Shown: piece by piece, positions 48,206 through 59,103 of the stretch
How positions within the stretch are numbered: the stretch's first letter is position 1
Layout: every line of letters begins with the position of its first letter
Source: Mesotaenium endlicherianum
Taxonomy: Eukaryota > Streptophyta > Zygnematophyceae > Zygnematales > Mesotaeniaceae
Assembly (NCBI GenBank): GCA_009602735.1
Contig: WELA01005162.1
Coordinates: 18,432-82,431, forward strand
DNA: 64,000 nucleotides
Direction of reading: 5' to 3'
Translations under genes and position numbers: made by a program
The notes under the pieces: model-generated
The model's input: only the letters and a program-made list of their open reading frames with translations
Databases searched by the model: none
Told to the model about the DNA's origin: nothing

Positions 48206-50774
48206 GTGCCCATCTTCCAGAAGCGCTATTGCTACAGCCGCTTTGAGGACGACCTGATCAGCACGCAGACAAGCAAGCTAGAGGAGTGTCAGCTCATTCG
48301 TGAGTCTGCCTCCACCTACGCTGTGCCCACAGTCATGCCAGCTAAGAAGGACGCCTCAGGCAACTGGTCTGAGAAGAGGATGTGCGGTGACTATCGTAAG
48401 CTTAACGAGGTCAATGAGCAGGACAGATACCCTATGCCGACCCCTGACGAGATCTTCGACAACATCGGCGCTTGTACTTGGTTCTCGGTGCTGGATTTGA
48501 GGCAGGGCTTCAACCAGATACCCATTGCGGAGGAGGACCAGCATAAGACGGCTTTTTGGGGATCGCNAGCTTTTGGGGGATCGCAACGTCTCTACGAGTG
48601 GAGGGTTATGCCCTTGGGCTTGAAGAACGCTCCTGCCACCTTCCAGCGAGTCATGGATAAGGAGCTGGCAGGGCTCGCTTTTGCCCGGTGCTTCATCAAT
48701 GACGTGCTCGTTTTCAGTGAGACGCTTGAGGAGCCCGTGGCGCATATCACTACAGTTTTGGACCGCTTGAAGGCCGTTGGGCTCAAGTGTCATCCAGGCA
48801 AGTGCACCTTTGGGACCCGGGAGGTGGAGTACCTTGGGCATCTTCTGTCTTCCAGTGGTTTGGCTCCTCAGCTGGCCAAGATCTCGGCCATCACAGGCAT
48901 CCCGCCGCCGACCGACCTCTCGCAGTTGAGGGCCTTCCTTGGCATTGCCAACTACTATCGCCGCTTTGTGCCTGGGTTCAGCGAGCTGGCCAAGCCGCTC
49001 AACGACTTGCTACGCAAGGGCGTTGCTTACGTATGGGGACCAGAGCAGCAGGCAGCGTTTGACAAGCTCAAGGAGCTGTTGGTGAGCGCCCCAGTATTAC
49101 GGCGGCCCGACTATCAGAAGCCCTTCATCCTCCACACCGACTGGTCGCAGGCAGGGCTTGGAGCAGTGCTGGTGCAGGAGCATGACGGCTTCGAGCATGT
49201 GGTGGCGTACGCCAGCCGCAGCAACAACCGTGCCGAGGGCAACTACGGCTCCTATGAGGGGGAGTGCCTGACAGCAGTATGGGCGATTGTGCATTTCAGG
49301 CACTATCTCTGCGGCACCCACTTCCGCTTGGTCATCGACCATCAGCCACTCAAGTGGCTCATGACGTCGGAGCGCCTGACGGGCAAGTACGCACGGTGGG
49401 CGCTCTTCTTGTAGGAGTACACCTTTGACGTGCACCATCGTCCAGGGTCAACAAACCTGGACGCTGACGGCCTCAGCCGCAACCCGCTGCCATCTTTGCG
49501 AGACCGCACGGTAGCCCGCCATGATGAGGATGAGCCAGTGGCTTGGCACGCGGCGGCATTCTTGGCCTTCACCGTTGACGGCGACGTGCGGCCCGCAGGG
49601 CTCACTAACCTAGACATGGTGACTGTCACCACTCGACGACTAGCCTTGGCAGCAGCTGAGGAGCAGGACAGCTGGCACCGCGGGCCCGAGGACGTGTGGG
49701 ACGACACCCCGGTGCTACAATACGCCACGGCCAAGGAGTTGGTCCTAGGCATTAGTGCGCGCGAACGTGACCGAGTCCTCAAGCGTAGCCAGGACTTCGT
49801 CTTCATGGAGGGGGGCATGCGGCGAGTGATGGCGGACGGCTCTGTCCTGGTGGTCCCCAAGCCCGCTATACGCAGCCAGCTGGTGCGACGTGTGCACAAG
49901 ATGCTTGGACACTTTGGTGTCAGCCTCCTTCAGGCTGAGTACTGGTGGCACAGCATGACTAAGGTTGTTGCCGACGTCGTCAGCAGCTGCACACTTTGCG
50001 TCCGGGTGCGCTCGAGCTTCACAGTTCGCACCGTCGCTCTCAGCCCTCTCCCTATTCAGGGACTGTTCTACAGGTGGTTGCTCGACTTGGCTGGGAGCTG
50101 CCCAAGTCTTGCCAAGGCAACCTCTATGTCTTGGTAATGATTGAGCACATGTCCAAATGGATCGAGCTTGTGCCGTTGCCCAGCAAAGCCAGGGGATTGC
50201 TCAGGCTTTCCTCAAACACGTCCTTAGCCGCATTGGCGGCTGCGCTAAGGTCCTCACTGGCCAAGGCAAAGAGTTCCAGGACAGCTTTCAAAAGCTGCTA
50301 GAGCGCTCGATGATCGACCACCGCACCACCTCTTGCGACCATCCCCAGGCTGACGTCCTCACAGAGCGCGTGGTGCAGACCGTCAAGCTTGGGCTGCGGA
50401 AGTACTGCCTGGCCCACGACAGCACCCACTGGGACGACGCCCTCCCATGGTTGGCTATGGGGTACAGGTTCAGTAAGCAGGCCTTCTTGGCCTCGCATTC
50501 TTCCTACTTCCTTCTCTACGGCCGACAGCCAATCTTGCCCGCAGCAGCCAGGACCGTGGCCGAGAACGTTCTGGACTTGGACAGTCTCGAGACGTGGAGC
50601 GCTCTTATCGGGCAGCATGCACAACTCTTTCGACGCATGATGCCCATGGCCATGGACAACCTCAGCATTGCTCAGCACCGCGACACACTGAGGTATGCCA
50701 TGACCCGTGGAGGAGCCTATCGCCCGCGAGTGTTGCAGTTCTCCGCAAGTGACTTTGTGTACCTGCAACGCTAG
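48206..50774 (+). mobile_element. Element C: RT-RNase H and integrase, second run
   Basis: Equivalent to 39602-42152, with RT-RNase H at 48206-49414 and integrase at 49430-50774. Motifs as in the first run. Confidence 0.88.
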
Positions 50775-50927
50775 ACGAAGAACACTCTCGACACCAGCAG
50801 CTCGCCCGTCATCCTACGCGTCAGGCGTGTCTTGGCGTGAGGAGTTCTAGAGCTGGAAGGCGCAGATGGCCGTCTTCACAAGGACCACACAAAGAATTGT
50901 GGACCATGCCACCTTCCTAACCTTGAC

Positions 50928-51155
50928 ATGCAAGTTCGTCCCCGCGACGCGAGGCCGCCCAAGGACTGGGCGTGCCAGATCTGCCACAGCCCCGGCCAGG
51001 AGGCCAGGATGCTGCTTTGCGACAGTTGCAACCTCGGCTTCCACATCGGCTGCCTTGACCCGCCGCTGGTCCACGTGCCAGCTGGAGACTGGTTCTGTAG
51101 CGACTGCACTACATTAGCTCTAGACAGCAATCACAGCCCATCAGCTGGTGGCTGA
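50928..51155 (+). mobile_element. Element C: PHD finger at the 3' end of pol
   Basis: 75 codons with a complete C4HC3 zinc-ligand set: C16, C19, C31, C34, H39, C42, C57, C60 (ACQIC, LLCDSCNLGFHIGC, DWFCSDC), with the usual Trp two residues before the last Cys pair. PHD fingers bind histone H3 tails, often reading the Lys4 state. It sits about 150 bases after the integrase frame, the place a chromodomain has in elements A and B. Whether it is fused to integrase by frameshift or splicing cannot be told. Confidence 0.85.
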
Positions 51156-51168
51156 GAGCTGGGGGGGG

Positions 51169-51304
51169 AATTAAAACATTTGACGCGTGACTATCGTTTG
51201 GCTATAAAGCCACATGTATTATAGACTTCATTGCAGCAAACCCTGCTTGCATATTATGCATTGCTTGTGTCGTTGATACGCACCCGACCTCCTACCGCAC
51301 GACA
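51169..51304 (+). repeat. Element C 3' terminal region
   Basis: About 135 bases from AATTAAAACATTTGACG to CGACA, right after a G run (GCTGGGGGGGG) that could serve as polypurine tract. Matches the complement of 29373-29508. Confidence 0.75.
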
Positions 51305-51378
51305 TATATATGCTTGCATGATACAGGACTTACATGGTAGACATAGCTGCCGACACTGCTCTGCTCTACGCAACACAC

Positions 51379-52751
51379 TCAATGCCTATGTCCTTCAATA
51401 AAGAAATCTAACACTGCTTGCTTGAGGGCAGTGCCAGCAGCTATGTCTTCCTGGCCCTCATCATTGTTGTGTCCTTCCTCATCCTTATCTTCCTTGCTCT
51501 CCGTTTCTCCATCCCCATGTGGTTGTGCCTCTGGTGCCTCAAGCAAGTTTTCGAGGTTGTGTAGAATGCAACAGCATCTTATCATGCGCTCTAATCTGCC
51601 TGGTGTGGAAGGGTGTTGTACTCTACCTCCCAAAAGACGCCAAACACCCTTCAGAACGCCAAATGCCCTCTCTACCACGATGCGGGTCGAAGATAATGCC
51701 ATATTGAACTCTATTTGATCGTATGTTAGAGGCCTACGTACAGAGCCTTTGAACGGAGTAGCGAGCCAGTGGTCCGGCACATAACCCCCGTCCGCAATGA
51801 TGTAGGGAGGAATGGCGGTGCCTAGGTGCATGACAAGTGGCCCTCTAAACACTCTATTGTGTCCAAAATTAGCCTTGCCTAACCACGAGCGCCTCAAAAT
51901 TCTCTGGTCATGCTGCCTGCCTGTGGCCCCTACGCTGGCATCATAAAATGTTAGATTATGGTCTACTACAGCCTGAAGACATACGCTATAATTTTTATTC
52001 CTGTCAATGAACGCCTGGGAGTCTCCTCGGTTTGGCAATTGAATTTCTATGTGTGTGACGTCTAGGGCACCAACACAGTTGGGAAATCCCCTGACTCTAA
52101 AGTTGTCATCAATTGCCGCTTGAAGGGCTCTCCCACGACGGGGCAAGTACATAAAGAGGCCTAGTTCTGTCGTCACAACGTGGCAGAACTTGTCCACTAT
52201 CCTTGCGACGGTAGACTCCCCAAGGCCAAATTTTGACGAGAGCTGTACGTAGGTCATCCCAGTGCCTAGCTTTGTGAGGGCCACTAGAACCATCATGGGG
52301 ACTTCAAGTACCCTGTGCGAATGCGTCTGAAGCAAGGAGGTGTGTGAGTTGATAGGAAGGGTTCTACGCGACGAGTGAGGGTCATCCAAAAAGCCACTGA
52401 AACCATAAACAGGGGGACCCACTGTCTCGGATCTTGGTAAGCAACGGTGACCCTCATAGCTTTGCTCCATGCTGTCGTACGAGGCCTAATGTACCACTTG
52501 CCAGATTGGGCTGCACAAAACAGGAGCTCTATTCTTGCATCAAGAATGTCAGCATCAAACTCGGAGAGGTTACTGTTGCTCAACAGTACACCTGTTGTTG
52601 TCATGGTGGTCAGACGTCGTGCATTAGTTGCATGATCAGCTTGGAGGACCTGGAAGGCCTCCTCTTGAAAATCTTCATCTTCACCCGTGTCCTTGCCCTC
52701 TTCGTCGTCACTGTCTAGCATAGAGCACAACGTTTCCCATGCGGAAAACAT
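51379..52751 (-). CDS. PIF/Harbinger (HARBI1-like) DDE transposase, broken into two frames
   Basis: Cuts and reinserts the element. The main frame (52470-51379, 363 codons) holds a helix-turn-helix-like part (YVQLSSKFGLGESTVARIVD) and the DDE core: D137 in GALDVTHIEI, D227 in YIIADGGYV, E268 in IVVERAFGVLKGVWRLLGG, as expected for the DDE_Tnp_4 type. The upstream frame (52751-52293) has the family's N-terminal part (WYIRPRTTAWSKAM, DPRQWVPLFM, RRVEPFL). The two frames overlap and the expected protein passes from one to the other near 52300-52350, so there is one frameshift or a small intron there. The acidic C-terminal tail (ESKEDKDEEG) is followed by a stop at 51379. It faces the Myb-like gene across the nested insertions. 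Confidence 0.88.
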
Positions 52752-53079
52752 GGGAAAAATAAGTGCCGCAATGCCTAATCGATTGGCATGTTGGCGTGAC
52801 GGCTATACAGGTTCAGTAGCCATTGCTGCTGATAAGGTTCTGGTACTGCACTTGTTGAGTGCGAGAATAAAAAATGGGTTGAAGCTGTAGGGGCGAAGCG
52901 CTTGAAGGCAGTTGACGGGAAGGGTGGACCGTTGCGCCGTCTCACGTAAACGGTTAAATGATATTTCGAGTACATTTATTTGGTTGTTTAGGTTTGTGGC
53001 TGTGTACAAGGCCCAAACGTTTTTCGTTACCCGTGGTGGTCGGTATGTGTCGGAAGGAAAGAAAATTCCATGTTATTGA

Positions 53080-53196
53080 CCACCCATTAGCGCGTCTCGG
53101 TTTGGTAAAGAGAAAGGCGGAGGGAGGGAAAGGAATTTTGGAGAAGGGGAAGGGAAAGGAATTTTGCCGTTTCCCCAAAATCCTGCTAATGGGTGG
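53080..53196. repeat. 117-bp inverted-repeat unit at the right end of the Harbinger-like element
   Basis: CCACCCATTAGC at 53080-53091 and its exact complement at 53185-53196 enclose a G/A-rich stretch with two GGAAAGGAATTTTG blocks. It could be the right terminal repeat with an internal duplicate, or a tiny MITE of the same family. Confidence 0.6.
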
Positions 53197-54783
53197 AGGC
53201 TGTTGTTGTGCCTCGCATGCATTTGAGACCTTAACAACTAGCGACCACTAGCGACGCGTTTAAAAATTTGCCCCAACGTGGTTCTATTGCGAGACACAAC
53301 CTCAGCAGTCCACGCGCCTGCCGAGGAAGCAGCCAAAAACCCTCTCATTTCGGCATCATCTTGAAGAAAAAAAAGCATCTAGTTTGCAGCTAATCTGGTG
53401 GAGGACTGTTCCTTGCACAGGTAATCTCAACGTTCTGACTGTAACTACCGCTCAATGCGCTAAGCACCAAGCACAGAAGAGTTCCGTGGCCTCCACTTCT
53501 ACACCTTCAAATGAAGATTCAATACTAGCTGACAGAGAGCCACATGAGCCACATGCAGGGCCTTTCCCATGCCCTTTTTCACGTACTTACAATTTGATTT
53601 TTGAGACAAGTTACTGGATGCAAGCACATAGTTACTGGATAGAAGTACATAATATGTCCTTCATTAAGAACTACAGCGCAAACTAGCAGCCATTCTTACT
53701 GACAAATAAAGGTTCAACCTTAATTTCTCAATAATATATACAATGTGTGCAGCAGCTAACGTCAATGATGAACGAGGCTATAGACTCTGTAAACCTAGCT
53801 AGTTCAAGCTACTGGTCTATGTTATTCTCGTCTAATAACCCTTAAAAAATCGATGCTGTCACTGTTGCATTGTTTTTCTTGTTGCCCCAAGAGCTTATGA
53901 CTACTGTGAGGCAGCACAGGTGCATGCCAATAGTAGGGAATATAACTGTCAGTCCGAAAGCTTTGAAATGGTTCCCCTGCTCTAAAACAGAAACGACGGC
54001 CCTGGGGAATCCATGTCGGTATCATACCTTCCTAGCCTAACCTGGTTCTAAACTGCTCAGCTACCATTGGCCTCCTACTTCTACTCTATCAAGGGTAAAT
54101 CCCCATTCTTCTGGGTGATGAAATCAGGAGATTGATTGCATCACATTGCCTGTGAAAAATCACTCTAATTAAGTGGAAGAATCGGAAGTGCGCCTCTTAT
54201 AGACATAAGTGACAGGTTGTCCCGCTAGTCTGGCGACTTCACATCCAGGCTGCTCTATGCACTTAAGAGATGAATCAGTGTGAACAGCCATGGAGCTCAG
54301 TCAACGCTAACACACGCACACACACAGGCAGACTCAACTCACAGTAAACCCTAATAGAGGGGAAAGTAGAGTATATTTAGGCCAAACTCTCCCCCCCTTG
54401 CCTTTCTCCACCTCCAGCTCCTCGTGCACTTCTCTTGGGAATGCCACCCCAGTGACGCCTTCCTGGCGCCGATGGGGCCAACTTTGAAGTCGAAGGAGCC
54501 CTCCAACACTCATACACACGTGCATACATGTACAGGTCCCTGGCCTCCAGCACGGCCAAATCCCACGACAGCATATAGGTACAAGACCCTGGCATACTCA
54601 ACACTCGCCACATGAGCACACAGCAGTGATCGCTCCTTGGCACTTGCCCAGAGGCATCTGTGGGGTGTCTCCTCGCATAGCGATGACTGGGCTCGCCCCT
54701 GCAGGTCCAGAGTGGGGCTACTTGTAAGGCCCCTCTCCTGTCTCCCTGAATCTGGTTCTCTGTGTGTGTCACTGCTGCAACCT
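53197..54783. other. Intergenic, no gene seen
   Basis: Between the Harbinger-like right end and the bHLH stop. Short frames (for example 53384-53686 plus; 54377-54845 minus) have no known domains. The 54380-54780 part likely includes the bHLH 3' untranslated region. Confidence 0.5.
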
Positions 54784-57700
54784 TCAAGATATCTCTTCGA
54801 GCTTGAGGGAGGGCACGATTCGCACAGGCCCCAGGCGCAGCCCACGCTCCCTCAGCCTCGACGTGAGCGGCACCCCGGCTGCCGACAGGGACACGCTCGC
54901 TGCGCGCTGGGCGAGGGCGTTGGTCTTGTTGCAGCTGAAGAGAATCTGCTCACGCGGAAAAGCACAGGCAAGAAGGGCCTGTCACAACGGGGGTACTCGC
55001 AAGCTTACACATCGTGTATTACCCCTTCATCTACGGCAAAGGAGCTTTGCCGATCTGCACTTCTGTCATTGCAAAGCAGAGGAACACACTGCACAACCAG
55101 ATGGTTAAGAGCACGCGGGAGGAGTACAGGGACCAACGCACACGAGATAGAAGGCCACACCCTAGGGGCCTTCACACACACACATGCGCGCGCGTGCCCA
55201 TAAGCGCACGGAAAGAGAGAGAGGCATGCGAGAGGACGTGATGCAGCAGATGCCCTCTCCAAGCCACCCAGCAAGCAAGCATCGAGTGCATAACGCAAAG
55301 TGCATCCATGCAGGCACGCAGGCGTGCAAGCATGCAGGCGCTCGGCGAGCGAGTGCGCGCGGACACACCTTCACTTGCAGCTCCATGAACTTGATGTACT
55401 CCGCAGCCTCCTCCAGCATGGACGCCATGTCTGCCTTGTTGCCATTTGGCACCAGCCGCTGCAGCGCCTGCAGCCGCTCGTTCACCAGCTCCTGCGCCTT
55501 GCCCCGGCTCTTGCCCTCCCCTCCCCCTCCTCCTGCTCCTCCTCCTCCACCTCCTCCCTCCCCTCCTCCTCTTGCCTGCCTCTTGGCTGGCAGCGGCGGG
55601 CAGCCCCAAAATCCCCTTGAACTGGCGCAGCGCTTTGGGCCTTGCCCGAGACTATCGGAGCCAGCAGCTGCAGCTGCAGCCGCAGGGGCGGGGGCGGGGG
55701 CGGCAGGCGCAGTGAGAGCCAGAGAGGGGCGAGGAGAGACAGCTGCAGCGGGGCCAGATGCGGGGGCAGAGGACGAGGGCGAGGGTGAGGGAGAGGGAGA
55801 GTGCGGGCTTCCAGACGCCGCCAACTCCACCTCCGCCTCCACTCCGCGTCTCCTCTTTGGGGTCTTCTTGGCCCCGCAATTCTCCTCCAGAGCGGGGCTC
55901 CCCCTCGCCTCAGCTGCAGAAATGGCGGCAGCAAGAGCCCGAGCGCGGCGGCCCGGTGGGGCGGCAGCTGGCGCCCTGGGACTGGGCAGGATGGTGGCAG
56001 CAACAGTATACGCCTCGCCAGGGTTGACTCTGAAGCGCGGCAGCGGCAGGGGCAGCGGCAGGGGCACCGGGATCGGCAGGGGGCCGAGGAGGGTGAGAGG
56101 AGTCGCTGCACCCCGCCCACGTCTGGCATGAATGGCACTGCCCCGGAGCTGCCTGCCGGCACCATGTCGGGGGCTGGCTTGTGGGCAGCCGAGCATGCTG
56201 TGCAGCGCCTGCAACGCGCTGCGCTTGCCAGGCGACACGACAGGGTTGTCGGCGACAGCTGGCATAGCTGCAGGGACAGGAGGGCGTCTGGATTGACGCG
56301 CCGCAAGGCTCTGAATGCTCTGAAAGTTCTGTGTGCTCTGGGCATTGGGGGGGCTGGTCCACCTGCTCGCATCCATATTAGCCAGCCCGTGCTGACAGGG
56401 CGCCAAGAATCTTTCCTGCTGACGGGGTGAGGACGATCCAGAGTGGCACTGCTGCAGCGGCTGGAGGAGTGCCTTTAGGACAGCATCCTCCTCTGACTGG
56501 CAGCTCCCCTGCTGACGTGCCAGATACTCGTCAACTCGGCGCTCAAAAGGCAGGCGACACCTGGCAGGGGGGGCGCTTCCCGGCTGATCCTGCAGCTGGG
56601 CCCAGGAGCCGTCACGTTGCGCCACGTCAGCAACTCCCCACTCATCCACCTCCTCGCGCGTCGCACCAATCGAGCTCTGTGCCAGGTTCTTGGCGCCCAT
56701 GCTGACGACAGGTGGCGCGCCGCCGGGGTCGCAGGGGAAGACTCCCAGGTAAGTGCTCCTGGTGCTGGGCGGCGTGTTGTTAACAACAGCCGAATGGTGA
56801 CTGGTGGAGTTGGAGCATGCGGAAGTGCTCAGCATTGGCATCCCACTGCGGCACCGCAGAGCCCCCCCTATGCCGCTGGGGCTTGCACGCTGGAGAGGGG
56901 GGGGGACAGCTGGCAGCGCGGCAGCGGGGCGGAGGGCCGGGTGCGACGTCAGCGAGGATTCACACGAGGGCACCCTTGACATCTTGGAGGGGACTATCTC
57001 CTCCAGGAAAGCCGACGGGGGGCTCGCTGCCACGCTGTGAGCTGAAGGCAACACCTGGCAGCTGCGGACCACGTCGTCGAGCAGCCCCTCCACCTCCGCT
57101 GGCGCTGACGCCGCCACCTGCGCCCACGCGGTCGAGGCGCCCACGGCGAGCGGTTCCGGGCGGCAGAGGGCGCCGAGGAGTATGGATGCCATGTCCGCAG
57201 AGTCCCACTCGAGGCTGCCGCCCATCTCCAGGTCCTCGTTCACTGGCGGCCACGTGTCAGCAGCCAATGACGTCGGGGCGGTGCCTCCTCCAACCACCAA
57301 TGCAGCGCCGCATGTAGTGGCGTACGCATCCAACCCGGTGTCGCTCCTGTGCGGGACCTGACACATGTCAATCCCAGACACACCGGAGGTGCTGCTGGGG
57401 GGCGAGGTGGCACCCCCCGTGACAAACAGGCGGCTGCAATGCTTGTGAATGTCCTCGTACAACTTCTGGCCCTCCCCAGACGGCTCCCCATTCTTCTTCG
57501 CCCTCTTTGCGCCCGACCACTCCCCGCTCTCGCTTGGCAGCAGGAGGACCCCCATTGCGGTCGCCTCTGCCGCCGCCGCCGCCCCCTCCTTGACATCAGC
57601 AAGGGCGAACGCGGGCGCGTCCAAGCAGGCGCGAGCGAATGCACCGCATCGGGAGAGCACGGCCCTCCTTGGGGCGTGCACCTCGGACGCTTCCCCCGCC

Positions 57701-58539
57701 TCCTTGGCCGGCTGCTCCTGGGCCAGCAGCATCGCCACAGCCATCTCCCACTCCTGAACTGGCAGGCTGGCATTTTCAGGCAGGGGCAGGGCACCCTGCA
57801 GACGGCACTCTGCCGCCACTTGTTTCTCCGACACCGCAATATCTCCTAAGGAAAGCAGCCCTGCAGGGGCAGCAGCAGGGAGAGGCTGCTCGGGAGCGGC
57901 GGCCTGCCAATGCTGCCAGTGCTCCAGCCCCGGCCCTGAGCCGCCGCAGAGGCGAGGGCCACCCTTATTGCCGCCGCTCTCTCCCCTCGCCAGGAGCTCC
58001 AAGAGCAGATGCTCGAGATGGAGCCCATGGCCTGCCTGCTGCTGCTGCTGCTGCTGCTGCTGCATCGCTACGCGCTCGTGGCTGCAGCCGTTGCCGCCGG
58101 GTGCACCAACGGCCCCGTCGCCGCCGTGGCCGCTCCTGTGGTTCGGCTGCTGTTGCATCTGCTGCTGCTGCTCCGGCTGCTGGGACAGCGGCTGTGAGAG
58201 CCCATTGTCGCGCTGGGGCCGTCGACGAGACTGGGTCAGTGCTGGGGATTTGATCTGCAAGGGCCGGCTCTCCCACTCCCAGGCCCCCTGAGCGTGGGCT
58301 CGAGCCTGAGCCTGAGCCTGGGCTTGGGGATGGGGATGGGCCAGGGGCGGCCGGGCCTCTGAGAGGAGCAGGCGGTGCAGGAGCCGCATGTCCGCGTCGT
58401 GCGCACGCGCCATGCTGGCATCGCCTCCACCGTGATTGCCGAGGCCTCTTCCCAGGAGCTGCTCCAGGTCCAGATCTGCCAGCGTCGGCGACGGCGACGA
58501 CGACGGCGACGGCCGCGGCGGCGCCACTCTCTGCTTCAT
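54784..58539 (-). CDS. Large plant bHLH transcription factor (class VIII/XI: RSL/LRL/HEC-like)
   Basis: Nuclear regulator of the plant class that controls rhizoid, root-hair and related cell fates in land plants. Two exons: 58539-55369 (1,057 codons) and 54945-54784 (53 codons and stop). The bHLH sits at the end of exon 1: [20 protein letters not shown] then [18 protein letters not shown]. Exon 2 continues [11 protein letters not shown], comparable to the short helix end after RSL and LRL domains. Donor AAG|GTGTGT (55368) and a pyrimidine-rich acceptor ending GAGCAG support the splice; phase 0 on both sides. I start at MKQRVAPPR (58539): the frame is open upstream to 58848, but that part is Cys/Ser-rich and looks untranslated. 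The N-terminal 1,000 residues are low complexity (Gln, Ala, Pro, Ser). The basic region is weak ([13 protein letters not shown]), having lost several Arg of the family, so DNA contact may be altered. Confidence 0.8.
58036..58062. repeat. (CTG)9 microsatellite encoding a Gln run in the bHLH protein
   Basis: Nine uninterrupted CTG units on the plus strand, read as CAG (Gln) by the minus-strand gene; likely length-variable. Confidence 0.9.
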
Positions 58540-59103
58540 TGCAAGCACCAGGAAGGAGGGCAGGCAGGGCGACAAAAAAGTGGACCAGTTAGAAAAGCAG
58601 CAGGCAGGCAGACCTGAACGGAAACTTCGATCTGACTGAGATACAGAGCAATGTAAGAGGGCGAAGGGGAATACTGCAAGGAGCTGAGAACACAGATCGC
58701 GCATCGTGGCCGACCCCAGTGTTGAGACTGGCACACAACGAGAGAGGCAAGAGAATGGGGCGCAGGCTCTGCCACACTGCCACGGGCAGTTGGTGGGGGC
58801 AGACCGCCAGACGGCGAAACTCGGCAGCCGCTGGAACGGCGTGCCCAAGTGCAGGTGAGGAGGACATGCATCTGCCGTGGAGCATTGTTGGACCTGTCGG
58901 CAACCAATTGGACTCTAGGCCTGCCATCGAAACTCAATGATAAGATCCAACGCATATCGAAAAGTTCCAATCCTGTACAGGCCCTTAAGTGCCATGCAGA
59001 CACTTGGCACCTCACACACACACACACACACAGAGCAGACGACTCAGCAAGGCAAGTGAAGATGACAGAAAGGTGCAGGGGGGGAAGGGGGTAACGGGGG
59101 AAG
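58540..59103 (-). promoter_or_regulatory. bHLH 5' untranslated and upstream region
   Basis: Directly upstream of the chosen start codon. Includes an (AC)n run at about 59014-59032. No sure TATA box; the region ends in an assembly gap. Confidence 0.4.

Larger units (their letters stand above)
20593..51304 (+). mobile_element. Element C: Ty3/Gypsy-like element with Dnmt3-type methyltransferase and PHD finger (fossil)
   Basis: Plus-strand element interrupted by element B (22517-32640). Parts in order: 5' terminal region, gag, two CCHC zinc knuckles, Ala/Pro-rich region, protease-like segment, two accessory frames, Dnmt3-like methyltransferase, reverse transcriptase with RNase H, integrase, PHD finger, 3' terminal region. 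Much of the right half appears twice (to 42450, and from 43446), probably an assembly overlap; without that and B the element is about 12 kb. It is much more GC-rich than A and B. It is broken, with roughly half a dozen interruptions, some of which could instead be splicing or frameshifting used by the family. No full LTR pair is visible, and the bases flanking 20593 and 51304 do not form a target duplication. Confidence 0.8.
43446..51304 (+). mobile_element. Element C: second run of the right half (near-identical to 34.9-42.4 kb)
   Basis: Repeats 34886-42450 with only a handful of visible base differences and two single-N joins, then continues past the gap point to the 3' end of the element. 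Contains Ala/Pro-rich region, protease-like segment, accessory frames, methyltransferase, RT-RNase H, integrase and PHD finger in the same order. Confidence 0.9.
3843..53195. mobile_element. Candidate PIF/Harbinger DNA transposon, swollen by nested insertions
   Basis: Two PIF/Harbinger hallmark genes face each other: a Myb/SANT-like protein at 5509-6813 (plus) and a DDE transposase at 51379-52751 (minus). Outside them the ends are related in inverted orientation: CACCCATTAGC at 3843-3853 and its complement at 53185-53195. Looser similarity continues inward for about 70 bases (GGGGAA, TTCCCCTTCTC, CAAAAT, TTCCTTT blocks in the same order). I could not find the expected 3-bp TWA target duplication, so the exact ends are uncertain. 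If correct, the original element was a few kb and has grown to about 49 kb by LTR-element insertion and repeat growth. An alternative is two separate Harbinger remnants, each keeping one gene. Confidence 0.55.

Noticed and set aside
54377-54845. Alternative last exon for the bHLH gene (a DLYMYARVYE-like stretch resembling an RSL tail)
   Set aside because: The acceptor is weak, and the exon at 54945-54784 has a better pyrimidine tract, correct phase and a close stop; it could still be an alternative exon.
55162-58848. A single 1,228-codon minus-strand frame taken as the whole bHLH protein
   Set aside because: Its last ~69 codons are intron (GT donor at 55368, no family likeness), and its first ~103 codons are Cys/Ser-rich without support; a start at 58539 and a second exon fit better.
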